Shown: positions 24,590 through 34,220 of the stretch, one piece after another
How the letters are laid out: each line of letters begins with the position of its first letter
Position numbering within the stretch: the first letter of the stretch is position 1
Source: Pedobacter sp. SL55
GTDB taxonomy: Bacteria > Bacteroidota > Bacteroidia > Sphingobacteriales > Sphingobacteriaceae
Direction of reading: 5' to 3'
DNA length: 64,000 nucleotides
NCBI RefSeq assembly: GCF_026625705.1
Contig: NZ_CP113059.1
Span: 2,914,001 to 2,978,000, forward strand
Notes under the pieces: generated by a model
Database searches by the model: none
Seen by the model: the letters and a program-made list of their open reading frames with translations, nothing else
What the model was told of the DNA's origin: nothing
Translations under genes and position numbers: made by a program

Positions 24590-27040
24590 TTATTTAAAAA
24601 CTTCTTTTTTCATACGTTCTATTCGTTGTTCCAATTCTTCTGAACTCATATTAGCTCGTAAACTATCTACTTTAATTGGAAACGATAATGGCGTAAACCG
24701 TTTTGGGTAAGTAATGATGATATTACTTTGTTGAATTCGATGCAAGGCGGCGGCTAGCCGAGGCTCTTCCAATTGCTGATAAAATACTTCTTCGTAGGCT
24801 TGTCTTAGCAATAAATTGTGCTTGTCAAAATCGTTAAATACATTAAAGAACAGGCCAGCACTAGATTGTAAGTGTTTATTTTTTACGTATTTTCCGGGAT
24901 AGCCCTGAAAAACCAAACCAGAAATACAGGCGATATCCCTAAATTTTCTTCTAGCCATTTCTGTAGAATTGATACTTAAGGTAATATCTTCTGCCAAGTT
25001 TTTTGGAGAGAAAACTTCATAGGCAATGCTATCATCCATCGGGATTTCCGTATCACTCAGTAACTCAAAACCATAATCGTTCATAGCAATAGAAAACGTG
25101 ATTGGTACCAATTTACTTAACCGATAAGCCACCAAAGCACCCAGAATTTCGTGCACCAATCTTCCTTCAAATGGATAGGCAAACAGATGAAACCCTTCGC
25201 GGTTGTTGATCATTTCAATCAACAATTCATCGCTTTTAGGCACGTGCGACCGCTCTTGTTGTGTTAAAAACAAGGGATAAACCACATCAAGCTCTTGGTC
25301 TTGATGGGTTTTGTCTAACACTTCATTGTATTTTTTACGGAGAACCATGCCTAAATTAGACGAAAGCGGTAATCTGCCTCCCAACCAACTTGGCGACATG
25401 GCTTTTTTTTGCTTGCTGCTACGAACAATTACTGTCATTTCTTTAATTTGAACGAACTCTAAAATGCGCCCTGCCAAAATAAAGCTGTCGCCAGTTTTAA
25501 GTTTAGAAACGAAATATTCTTCTACCATGCCAATGTAGCCACCACTTAAAAATTTCACTTTCAGCATGGCATCGCTTACAATGGTTCCAATTTGTAACCT
25601 GTGCCGCATAGCAATTTGCCTACTTTTTACTTTCCAAAGTCCGTCTTCGTCTTTAACTACTTTTTTAAATTCATTGTAGGCCGTTAAACTATCGCCTCCA
25701 GAAGTGATGAATTGCATAGCCCAAGCCCATTCTTCGGGCAGTAATTCTTTAAAAGCATTGGTTTGGGTTATTTCTTGGTAGATAAGCTTATCATCGAAAC
25801 CATTGCCAACCGCAAGCGTGACCAAGTATTGTAATAAAGTATCGAACACCATTACGAAAGGTTCTCTGCTTTCAATGTTATTTTCTCTAGCGGCTTCTTT
25901 AATGGCTGCAGCTTCTACAATTTCTAAAGCATGGGTAGGTAAGAAGTAAATTTTAGACACCTCATGTGGCGAATGCCCCGAGCGACCGGCACGTTGTAAA
26001 AATCGGGCTACACCTTTGGGAGAGCCTATTTGAACAACGGTGTCAACAGGTTTAAAGTCAACCCCCAAATCTAGCGATGAAGTGGCGATAACTGCTTTTA
26101 AAAGCCCACTATGCAAACTATCTTCAATCCAATTGCGTAGTTCGAAGTCTATAGAACCGTGATGTATGGCTATCCGTCCCGCTAAATCTGGTTCAATATC
26201 TAGCAGGTGCTGGTACCAAATCTCCGACTGGCCACGGGTGTTGATGAAAATTAAGGTGGTTTTGCTTTGATTGATGATTGGAAGTAGTTTTTGTGCCAAT
26301 TTTAAGCCTAAATGACCTGCCCAAGGTAAGGTTTCAATGGTGTCGGGTAAGATGGTGTTAATCTCTATTTTCTTTTCTAGTTGAGCTTTAACAATAATTT
26401 TCTTGGCATCCTCTTCTGGAACAATGACATTTAAGGCTTCTTGGATATTGCCAATGGTTGCCGAAATGCCCCACACTCTTAAAATTTGCTTTCCATTAGC
26501 TTTTTGTAAGCCTTTAATTCTAGAGACGGCCAGTTCTACCATTACACCTCGCTTGCTTCCCAATAGCTCGTGCCACTCGTCGGCAACTATACATTGCAGG
26601 TTTTTGAATAAGTTGGAAGAACCTTTTTGCGCCAATAAAAGATGAAGGCTTTCGGGCGTGATGAGCAATATTTCGGGCATGGTTTTCTTTTGCTGCAGCT
26701 TCTCGGCTTGCGATGTATCGCCATTACGTACCCCAACATGCCAATCTAAACCCAAAACGTCTACTACTTCACGCATGGCCCTTGCAATATCTTTGGCCAA
26801 AGAGCGAAGTGGCGTAATCCATATCATTTGTAAACCTTTAACTGGCTTGGGTTGATTTAGCCCCTCGATGACTACGCCTAAAAAAACTGAGAATGTTTTT
26901 CCGAAGCCTGTAGGTGCATTTACCAAACCGCTATAACCGTCTAAGTAATACTGCCAAGTTTCCTTTTGGAAATCAAAAGGCTTTCGCTTATCGGCCTTTA
27001 GCCAAGAAATGATTTGTTTATAGCCTTTCGTTTTTTGCAT
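24590..27040 (-). CDS. Ligase-associated DEXH-box helicase (Lhr-Core type)
   Basis: An 816-residue superfamily 2 helicase. Motif I is NAPTGFGKTFSVFLG, motif II DEWH in CIVADEWHELLGSKRG, motif III SATIG, motif V ATSSLDLGVDFKPVD, and motif VI QRAGRSGH. The C-terminal half carries the winged-helix and Lhr-core regions (RQIAMRHRLQIGTIVSDAML). Lhr-Core proteins are 3'-5' DNA-RNA translocases; bacterial versions occur with an ATP-dependent ligase, an MBL exonuclease and PdeM. The gene follows the ligase by about 100 nt and is intact. Confidence 0.93.
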   Translation of the reverse strand: MQKTKGYKQIISWLKADKRKPFDFQKETWQYYLDGYSGLVNAPTGFGKTFSVFLGVVIEGLNQPKPVKGLQMIWITPLRSLAKDIARAMREVVDVLGLDWHVGVRNGDTSQAEKLQQKKTMPEILLITPESLHLLLAQKGSSNLFKNLQCIVADEWHELLGSKRGVMVELAVSRIKGLQKANGKQILRVWGISATIGNIQEALNVIVPEEDAKKIIVKAQLEKKIEINTILPDTIETLPWAGHLGLKLAQKLLPIINQSKTTLIFINTRGQSEIWYQHLLDIEPDLAGRIAIHHGSIDFELRNWIEDSLHSGLLKAVIATSSLDLGVDFKPVDTVVQIGSPKGVARFLQRAGRSGHSPHEVSKIYFLPTHALEIVEAAAIKEAARENNIESREPFVMVFDTLLQYLVTLAVGNGFDDKLIYQEITQTNAFKELLPEEWAWAMQFITSGGDSLTAYNEFKKVVKDEDGLWKVKSRQIAMRHRLQIGTIVSDAMLKVKFLSGGYIGMVEEYFVSKLKTGDSFILAGRILEFVQIKEMTVIVRSSKQKKAMSPSWLGGRLPLSSNLGMVLRKKYNEVLDKTHQDQELDVVYPLFLTQQERSHVPKSDELLIEMINNREGFHLFAYPFEGRLVHEILGALVAYRLSKLVPITFSIAMNDYGFELLSDTEIPMDDSIAYEVFSPKNLAEDITLSINSTEMARRKFRDIACISGLVFQGYPGKYVKNKHLQSSAGLFFNVFNDFDKHNLLLRQAYEEVFYQQLEEPRLAAALHRIQQSNIIITYPKRFTPLSFPIKVDSLRANMSSEELEQRIERMKKEVFK

Positions 27041-27141
27041 GTTATTTTTCTTTACGTCATTTAGAGCTTCTAGAGAAATCTTTGATTTGCAGAGGCTTTT
27101 GTTGTAAGGTTGTTTTGTGCCTCTCTATGATGATTTGTTTT

Positions 27142-28733
27142 TTATTCTACAGCTGGTATCAACGCCTTCAAATCATCAAGTGTATTAATTTCTTCTGCTT
27201 TTTTATCTTTTCGCCAACGGGCGATACGTGGAAACCTTAATGCTAAACCAGCTTTGTGGCGTTTGCTTTCTGCAATGCCTTCAAAAGCAATTTCGAAAAC
27301 CAACTCTGGTTTTACCGTGCGCACTGGCCCGAATTTTTCGATAGCGTTCTTATTCACAAAGCTGCTTACTTCCTTAATTTCCTTATCTGTTAATCCGGAG
27401 TAGGCTTTTGCAATAGTAATTAGTTTTTCTCCATCTCGAACTGCAAAAGTATAATCTGTGTAGAAATTAGCCCTTCTTCCGCTACCTTTCTGCGCATAAA
27501 TCATTACCGTATCAACCGTATATGGATTAATTTTCCATTTCCACCAGTCGCCACGTTTTCTGCCTGCATGAAAAATAGAATTGATATGCTTCAACATAAC
27601 TCCTTCACTATTGATAGCTCTTGCAGTTTCTCTAACGGCAGCCAATTCTTGCCAGTTATTGAATTTAATTACTGGAGATAATACTACGATTTCTTTAGTT
27701 TTTAATTTGCTGATCACTGTTTCTAGTAACTTTCGGCGTTGAGCTAACACTGTAGTTCTAATATCTTTTGTTTCGTATTCTAAAATATCGTAAGTGTAAA
27801 ATCCTATTGGTGCATTATCTAGCTGACTTTTGTTTATCGTCTTTCTATTTAATCTTTGTTGTAGGGTGCTAAACGAAAGTACATTTCCATTTTTTACGGC
27901 AAGTATTTCTCCATCTAACACTGTTCCATCAGGTAATTCATCTTTAAGGAAATGAAGTTCTGGAAATTGATCGGTCACTAACTCTTCGCCACGGCTCCAA
28001 ATAAACAATTCGCCATTGCGTTTTACAATCTGTCCGCGAATGCCATCCCATTTCCATTCTGCTTGCCAATCTTTTACATCTCCTAAATTTTCGGGTTGGG
28101 TATCTATGGCGTAAGCCAAGCAAAAAGGATAGGGCCAAGAATTGTCGGTATTTACGTGAGTGCCAGCGGTTAATTCTTCGTAAGTAATTTCATTTGGCTG
28201 CCATTTTCCCATGATGCTGTGCATGATTTTATTGGCATCTTGTTCACTTTGCTTGGCAATGGCATTCACTAATAGCTTATTGGAAACACCGATACGGAAG
28301 TTTCCTGAAATCAATTTATTAAAGATAAAACGCTCCTGCGTGGCTAAACTATTCCATGAATTAACGATGTATTCTTTTTTTCTTCATCGGTTTTGCCTTG
28401 AAGTGCAGCAAGTTCGGTAATCCATTGGTGTAAAGGCTTATCTATATTTTTTTCTGCTTCTGGCAGCACTAAAGCGATGGTTTCACTTAAATCGCCAACA
28501 TTATGATAGCTTTCTGTAAATAACCACTCAGGAGTGCCGCTTAGTTCTATTGCCCATTGTTTAATTAGAGTTGTGGTAATAGGCCTTTTTGGACGTTTGC
28601 CCGTAAACATTGCAATTACATAAGGTTTATCGAGCGCATTTGCCTCATTGAAATAAGTAACCAAGGCTTCAATTTTATCGTTGGTTTTATTACTTAGTTC
28701 TAATTCCTGTATCAATTGTGCAAAGCGTCTCAT
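27142..28733 (-). CDS. ATP-dependent DNA ligase (one-base frameshift at 28375-28381)
   Basis: With one A added to an A7 run, two frames join into a 530-residue ligase. The N-terminal domain is MRRFAQLIQELELSNKTNDK onward. The adenylation motif EWKWDGIRGQ holds the nucleotidyl lysine, with SRGEE, DGEILAV, GVMLKH and DWWKWKI as further ligase motifs, and an OB-fold C-terminus follows. Restoring the base gives EEKKEYIVNSWNS in place of EEKKNTSLIHGIV-stop. The ATG overlaps the exonuclease stop (ATGA), so the genes are coupled. It seals nicks using ATP, in addition to the usual NAD-dependent LigA, which is not in this window. Confidence 0.9.
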
Positions 28734-29773
28734 TCGTTATCGTTGCTTTCTTTAACCGTTTCTCCAACACCTGCTTCTGCCTTTTGCTCGGCCTCTTCAT
28801 CGCCGTATTGTGTTTTCACTTCTTCGGCCTCTATACCAATTTCGTTCAAGTAACGACTAAAAACTGATGTGCTTCCATGTGTTACCATTACTTTTTCTGC
28901 TTGGGTAGCTTTAATGGCAGCTAAAAGTCCGGGCCAGTCTGCGTGGTCGCTCAAAGCGAAACCTGCATCGGCACTACGCCATCTTCTGCCAGCCCTAACG
29001 GCCATCCATCCACTACAAATGCCAGTTGCTGGATTAATCAAGCTTTTGATCCATCTGCTATCTGCCAAAGCAGGAGGCACAATTACAATCCCTTTTTGGA
29101 GCTCATCTTTCTTGATATCGGGAGTGATTGGTATGGTTGTTCGTAAATCTACACCAGCCTTTCTAAATGCCTCATTTAACGCCGCAATGGTACGGTGTAC
29201 GTAAATAGGATAGTCAGCTTTTAGGTTCTGAATTAGCCTTTGCGCTTTCCCCAGACTATAAGCTACCAATACGCTCGTTTTGTTTCTGTTGTGGTTATCT
29301 GCGATCCAGCTATTCATGTGGTCGAAAATTAATTGCTGAGGCTGCCATTTGTATATAGGTAGCCCGAAAGTGCTTTCAGAAACGAAAGTATGGCATTTAA
29401 CAGGCTCAAAAGCTGTACTAATGCCGTCATATTCTGTTTTATAATCGCCAGAAACCACCACAATTTCTCCTTTGTATGCTAACCTAATTTGCGCTGAACC
29501 TATCACATGTCCGGCAGGAAACATACTTAGCTTAACTCCATTGATGTTGATAGCTTCGTTGTAAGCTAGGGTGGCTACATTTTCATATAAGCCATACCTT
29601 TCTTCTAAAATTGGCTTAGTTAGCGTATGGCATAAATAGCTTTTATTGCCCCATTTAGCGTGGTCGGCATGTCCGTGAGTGATGACTGCTTTATCAACAG
29701 GATGCCATGGGTCGATGTAAAAATCGCCTGGTTTACAGTAAATTCCTTTATTTGTGAACTGTATTAATGCCAT
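28730..29773 (-). CDS. Ligase-associated DNA exonuclease, metallo-beta-lactamase fold
   Basis: 347 residues of the CPSF/SNM1-like MBL class. The metal-binding motif is HGHADHA (33-39), followed by FPAGHVIGSAQI, VVVSGDYKTEYDG, LSDHADWPGLL and VTHGSTSVFSRYL. Cluster homologs are DNA exonucleases acting on ends or flaps. It is the first gene of the repair operon, and its stop overlaps the ligase start. A promoter should lie between 29774 and the NrtR remnant; I cannot point to it. Confidence 0.92.
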   Translation of the reverse strand: MALIQFTNKGIYCKPGDFYIDPWHPVDKAVITHGHADHAKWGNKSYLCHTLTKPILEERYGLYENVATLAYNEAININGVKLSMFPAGHVIGSAQIRLAYKGEIVVVSGDYKTEYDGISTAFEPVKCHTFVSESTFGLPIYKWQPQQLIFDHMNSWIADNHNRNKTSVLVAYSLGKAQRLIQNLKADYPIYVHRTIAALNEAFRKAGVDLRTTIPITPDIKKDELQKGIVIVPPALADSRWIKSLINPATGICSGWMAVRAGRRWRSADAGFALSDHADWPGLLAAIKATQAEKVMVTHGSTSVFSRYLNEIGIEAEEVKTQYGDEEAEQKAEAGVGETVKESNDNE

Positions 29774-29878
29774 ATCCTGTATAACGATTTTCGTAAATTA
29801 TAGTTTTAAAAATCCACGGCGCCACGTATTTTACTTTAATAAATATCAACAAATATCAATAAATATCAAACCCACCTT

Positions 29879-30242
29879 AATGCCTATTACCACACCGAAT
29901 GGTTTACAATAGGCCAAAAAGGCTCAGCTAATTTTTGACCATAATACCATGGTGGCAGATGCTAGGCAGAGATTGCGTTATAAGGCCGCATTGCATCCTA
30001 TATTATTCAAGTTACTCCCTAACAAATTTACACTTCCTCAGCTACAACTGCTTTTTGAAGAAGTAAACGATATGAAAATAGATACAGGTAATTTTAATCG
30101 GAAAATTAATTCAACTGGCCTATTAATTAAGCTAGATGAGAAAGATAAATCGAGCTTCGAAAAAGGAGCATTTTATTTTAAGCTTAATCATAAAAAATAC
30201 CAATCAGATTTTCATTTGATCTTGAATTTAATTCCTAACTGA
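29879..30242 (+). pseudogene. Remnant of an NrtR-type NUDIX transcriptional regulator
   Basis: The C-terminal winged helix of NrtR-like regulators is intact: RLRYKAALHPILFKLLPNKF, then TLPQLQLLFEEV, GNFNRKI and GLLIKLDE. Upstream, the end of the NUDIX domain is present in two frames: AYYHTEWFTIG from 29879, then a shift into QLIFDHNTMVADA. The first two thirds of the gene are missing. The longest ATG-initiated frame begins at 29949 (97 residues). NrtR-like proteins in Bacteroidota often control sugar catabolism, so it may once have regulated the neighbouring PUL (inference). Confidence 0.7.
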
Positions 30243-30338
30243 AGCTAAATTTACAATCTCACTTTTTTCTCTTCATGTTATTTACAAACTGTGTTGCTCT
30301 TCGCAAAATGGTATTGTATGCCTTGTAAAACACTTTCT

Positions 30339-30403
30339 GTACAAAAGTGAACCATTTCTGAACAAATTAGTACCATACAAAAACAGCTGTTTATATACTT
30401 TCG
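30339..30403 (+). promoter_or_regulatory. HTCS-type tandem operator and promoter, site A
   Basis: Two direct units 21 bp apart: GTACAAAAGTGAACC (30339-30353) and the weaker GAACAAATTAGTACC (30360-30374), joined by ATTTCT. A -7-like box TACTTTCG lies at 30396-30403, 22 nt after the second unit. No -33 TTTG is seen, fitting an activator-dependent promoter. It drives the enzyme operon that starts at 30602. Confidence 0.65.
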
Positions 30404-30601
30404 CAACATAGTGTTTCTACCGATTGAGTTGAAATCATAAATGGTGCACTAAATAGATAGTTTATAACCTAAACCAAATAAATTGTATGATAAAAATTGT
30501 TCTGAGCTCAATGGCTTTATTACGCTTTCTTTTTCCAGCTCAAATTGCTTGCAATACATATTTTTTATTAAATATTTCTAAAAGCTAGCATACCATAAGA
30601 A

Positions 30602-32153
30602 ATGATTAAATCTGCACTACTATTGTTGATGTGTCTTCCAATATTTGCCTACGCTCAAACGAGTTCTGTAGATAAAAAAATTAATGACATTAAGGGAGGT
30701 ACTGCTCTTGTTCAACCAAAATACGATAGCACAACAGTTCTGCGCAACCCTTTAAATGGCTGGGTAATGTACGCTGCTCGTAATGCAGATGAAACTTACT
30801 GGGATACTGAATTTTTTGTGCCAGCATTGGGCCGTAAAGTAAAAGCGATAGATTATGCTTCTGCTTGTTACATTCGTACCAGTTGGTCTTCGTTAAATCC
30901 GCAAGATGGTGTTTATGCCTGGGATAATCCGAACTCTAAAATTGCAAAGCTGATTAAAGGTGCTGAAAAAAGAGGATTGCCACTAGCTTTTCGTATCGTA
31001 GTTGATGGCCGCGACCAAGGACAGAACACGCCCAAATTTGTTTTTGATGCAGGAGCCAAATTTTATCTCGAAAATCCAGAGAACCCCAATAGACAAACAC
31101 CTTATCCGCAAGATCCGATATTTAGAAAATGCTTACTACGCCAAATTTATCGAGGCTTTCGCTAAAGAATTTAATGATCCGAAACGCACTTCTTTTATTG
31201 ATGCCTATGGTTTGGGTAAATGGGGCGAAGCACATCATGTGGTTTACCAAGATCCAAAAACTACAGAAACAGTAGACATCGAAAAAACGAAAGAAGAAGT
31301 GCTGGATTGGGTAACCGATTTGTACGCAAGAACGTTCACTAAAATTCCTTTAATTATCAATTATCATCGTTTGGTGGGGCATCCAGAAAGTTGGGCACCA
31401 GCAAATCCGAATAGTGAAAGGTTATTGGAAAAAGCCATAGCAAAAGGTTACAGTTTAAGGCACGATGCTTTTGGAATGACCGGCTATTACCAAGGTTGGG
31501 AAAAAGATTTTGCCAAGAAATGGAACTTCAAACGTCCTATTATTATGGAAGGTGGCTGGATTACCTCAAAAACACACAGCTATTGGATTGATCCAAGTGG
31601 TAAATACAGAAAGGGCCATCCAGAGGATGTAAGAAAAGGGGAATACGAAGCATCGAAAGAAGCACACGTAAATATGATGGATTTTAGGGTAGGAGATACC
31701 GAATCTTGGTTTAAGGAATTTGCTTTGGTACAGGGATTTAATGCAGAAGGTGGCTATCGTTTATATCCTGATGAAATCAAGCTTCCTAAGCAGTTGCAGG
31801 CAAAAAGTGCAGTTAACATCCAACACTCCTGGAAAAACATGGGCTGGGGATATTTTCCAAACAACATTCCACAATGGAATTACAAATACAAAGTCGCTTT
31901 TGCCTTACTAGATGAGCAAAATAAGGTAAAACAGGTTTTTGTAGATCAACAAGCAGAACCTTCCAAATGGTTAAAAGGTAATGCTATAGCCAATAATTTA
32001 GAAGTTACCGTAGCACTTCCAAAAGGAAAATATACCTGGGCCGTAGCCATTGTAGATACAACCAAAGAAAACCAACCAGCTATAAAACTAGCTGTAGAAA
32101 GCGAAGTAACGCAAAGCGGATGGGTAAAGCTAACGGAATTGAAAATACAATAA
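30602..32153 (+). CDS. DUF4832-type putative glycoside hydrolase, secreted (frameshift at 31126-31129)
   Basis: With one A removed from the A4 run the locus gives 516 residues, closely matching the intact paralog at 57855 (520 residues) along its whole length: NPLNGWVMY, DYASACYIRT, PLAFRIVVDGRDQG, SFIDAYGLGKWGEAH, FKRPIIMEGGWIT and NMGWGYFPNNIPQWNYKYK. The signal peptide ends near YAQ. The fold is probably a TIM barrel with a C-terminal DUF4832 beta domain. The conserved Glu in KWGEAH and in IMEGGWIT are plausible catalytic residues (inference). First gene of the seven-gene enzyme operon. Confidence 0.8.
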
Positions 32154-32165
32154 CTTGAACATAGA

Positions 32166-34220
32166 ATGATGAAGAGATTTTCGCTATTGCTTATTTTTTT
32201 GGTGTCATTTTATGCTGCAAATGCACAAAACGGCTATTACAGTCGATTGGAAAAAGACACTCTAGTGGTGGGCAACAAGTTGATAGAAAGGAAGTTTCTT
32301 TGGAATAACGGTAACCTGATTACCTATAGTTTAACTGATAAAGCATCTCAGCAAACTTGGTTGAACAGGTTAAAAACTCCCGACTTTCAGCTAACTAAAG
32401 ATGCAGCTTCAAATGGAACGTATGCTTCGAAGGAAGTTAAAGAAACGGCTATTCCTCCCAATTATTTGGCTGTAGAAGTAAATGTTTTGTTGGGCACATT
32501 AACCGTTAAGAAGGTTTATAGAATTTATGAAGATAGTCCTGTAATTGCTTGCGATATCTATTTAAAAGGCAGTAATGATTTAGCTTTAGATGGTAAGGCG
32601 ATTAACGCTGTGGATAGAAAAAATATCGAGTTTGCAGAGGATATGAAGTCTCAGCAAATGTCGGCTATTCTAGATCAAATTAAGTTAGATGGTTTTCATT
32701 GGCAAACTAAAATTGTAGAGTTTTTTGATGTAACGGATTGGAACAACAACCTGGTCCAAGAAAGAAATATCATTCCTTATCGTAAAACCAATTACAGAGG
32801 TAACTTATTGGTAGCGCATAACAATGAGAACAATAAAGGCTTTTTCTTTTTAAAGGAAGCACCAACTTCTAGCGTTCAGTTGGCTTATCAGGGATATGAT
32901 TTTACCACCGATTTTGGTCATTTTACTATGAGTGGCTTGGGATTAACCGCTAAAGACATCAAAAATAATGAATGGACAAAAGCTTATAGTAGCGTAATTG
33001 GTGTTTACAGCGGCGGCGAATTAGAGCAGTTATCCGCCTTGCGTAACTATCAAAAAAACGTTCGCAAATTATTGCCACAACGTGATGAAATGGTAATGAT
33101 GAACACCTGGGGCGACAGAAGTCAGGATGCCAAAGTAAACGAAAAATTCAGTTTGTTGGAAGTGGAAAAAGCGGCAGAATTGGGTGTGTCGCACTTTCAG
33201 ATAGATGATGGCTGGCAAATCGGCAAAAGCCCTAATTCGGCGGTTGCTAAAGGATCTTTCAAAAACATTTGGGATAATCCAGATTACTGGAAACCAGATC
33301 CGGCAAAGTATCCAAACGGTTTGCATCCTATTGTAAAAAGAGGGAAAGATTTAGGCGTAGAAGTTTGTCTGTGGTTTAATCCGAGTGTACAAAATGATTA
33401 TGCCGACTGGCAAAAAGATGTGAATGCTTTGGTTGCTTTATACAAAGAATATGGCATCCGCACTTTTAAAATCGATGGTTTAGCCATTCCAACCAAGCAA
33501 TCGGAAATTAATTTACGTAAGTTGTTTGATGGTGTTTTGGAACAAACCAATAACGAAGTGGTTTTCAATTTAGATGCTACAGCGGGTAGGAGAGCAGGTT
33601 ATTACACTTTCAATGAATATGGAAATATCTTCTTGGAGAACCGATATACCGATTGGCAGAATTACTACCCGTATTGGACGTTGAGGAACTTATGGCAGCT
33701 GTCTAAATACGTTCCTGCCGAGAAATTACAGATCGAGTTCTTAAATAAATGGAGAAATGCAGAGAAATACGGTAACGACATTTTTGCGCCAAACAACCAT
33801 TCTTTTGAGTATTTATTTGCGACTACCATGGCTGCGCAGCCTTTAGCTTGGTTTGAAGGCACGGGGTTGCCTGGCGAAGCATTAAAGGTTAAAGATTTAA
33901 TTAAAGCTTACCGAAAAATACAACACGATTTCCATTTGGGAACCATTTTGCCTATTGGCGATGAACCTTCTGGTAGGTCGTGGACTGGCTTTCAATCGCT
34001 GAACGGAAACCGAGGTTACTTCATTTTTTACAGAGAGAATACTAACGAAGCAGTTGGAGCTGTGAAAACTTGGTTGCCTGCTGGAACTAAAGTGAAATGC
34101 ACACCAGTATTAGGAAACGGAAAGAAGATCAATACCACCATTGCTAAAAACGGAACTATCGAAGTTGCGCTTCCAAAAATAAACGACTTCGTGATGTATC
34201 GCTACGAAATCAACAAATGA
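32166..34220 (+). CDS. GH36-like alpha-galactosidase (clan GH-D), secreted
   Basis: 684 residues with signal peptide YAANAQ. The N-terminal beta-sandwich is followed by a TIM barrel bearing MNTWGD (about 312-317), HFQIDDGW (344-351), VCLWFNPS, TFKIDGLA with likely nucleophile Asp437, and VVFNLDATAG with candidate acid/base Asp470. These are the landmark motifs of melibiase-type alpha-galactosidases, though the sequence is divergent and exact family (GH36 or relative) is uncertain. It would remove alpha-linked galactose. Its TGA overlaps the ATG of the GH97 gene (ATGA). Confidence 0.78.
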   Translation: MMKRFSLLLIFLVSFYAANAQNGYYSRLEKDTLVVGNKLIERKFLWNNGNLITYSLTDKASQQTWLNRLKTPDFQLTKDAASNGTYASKEVKETAIPPNYLAVEVNVLLGTLTVKKVYRIYEDSPVIACDIYLKGSNDLALDGKAINAVDRKNIEFAEDMKSQQMSAILDQIKLDGFHWQTKIVEFFDVTDWNNNLVQERNIIPYRKTNYRGNLLVAHNNENNKGFFFLKEAPTSSVQLAYQGYDFTTDFGHFTMSGLGLTAKDIKNNEWTKAYSSVIGVYSGGELEQLSALRNYQKNVRKLLPQRDEMVMMNTWGDRSQDAKVNEKFSLLEVEKAAELGVSHFQIDDGWQIGKSPNSAVAKGSFKNIWDNPDYWKPDPAKYPNGLHPIVKRGKDLGVEVCLWFNPSVQNDYADWQKDVNALVALYKEYGIRTFKIDGLAIPTKQSEINLRKLFDGVLEQTNNEVVFNLDATAGRRAGYYTFNEYGNIFLENRYTDWQNYYPYWTLRNLWQLSKYVPAEKLQIEFLNKWRNAEKYGNDIFAPNNHSFEYLFATTMAAQPLAWFEGTGLPGEALKVKDLIKAYRKIQHDFHLGTILPIGDEPSGRSWTGFQSLNGNRGYFIFYRENTNEAVGAVKTWLPAGTKVKCTPVLGNGKKINTTIAKNGTIEVALPKINDFVMYRYEINK

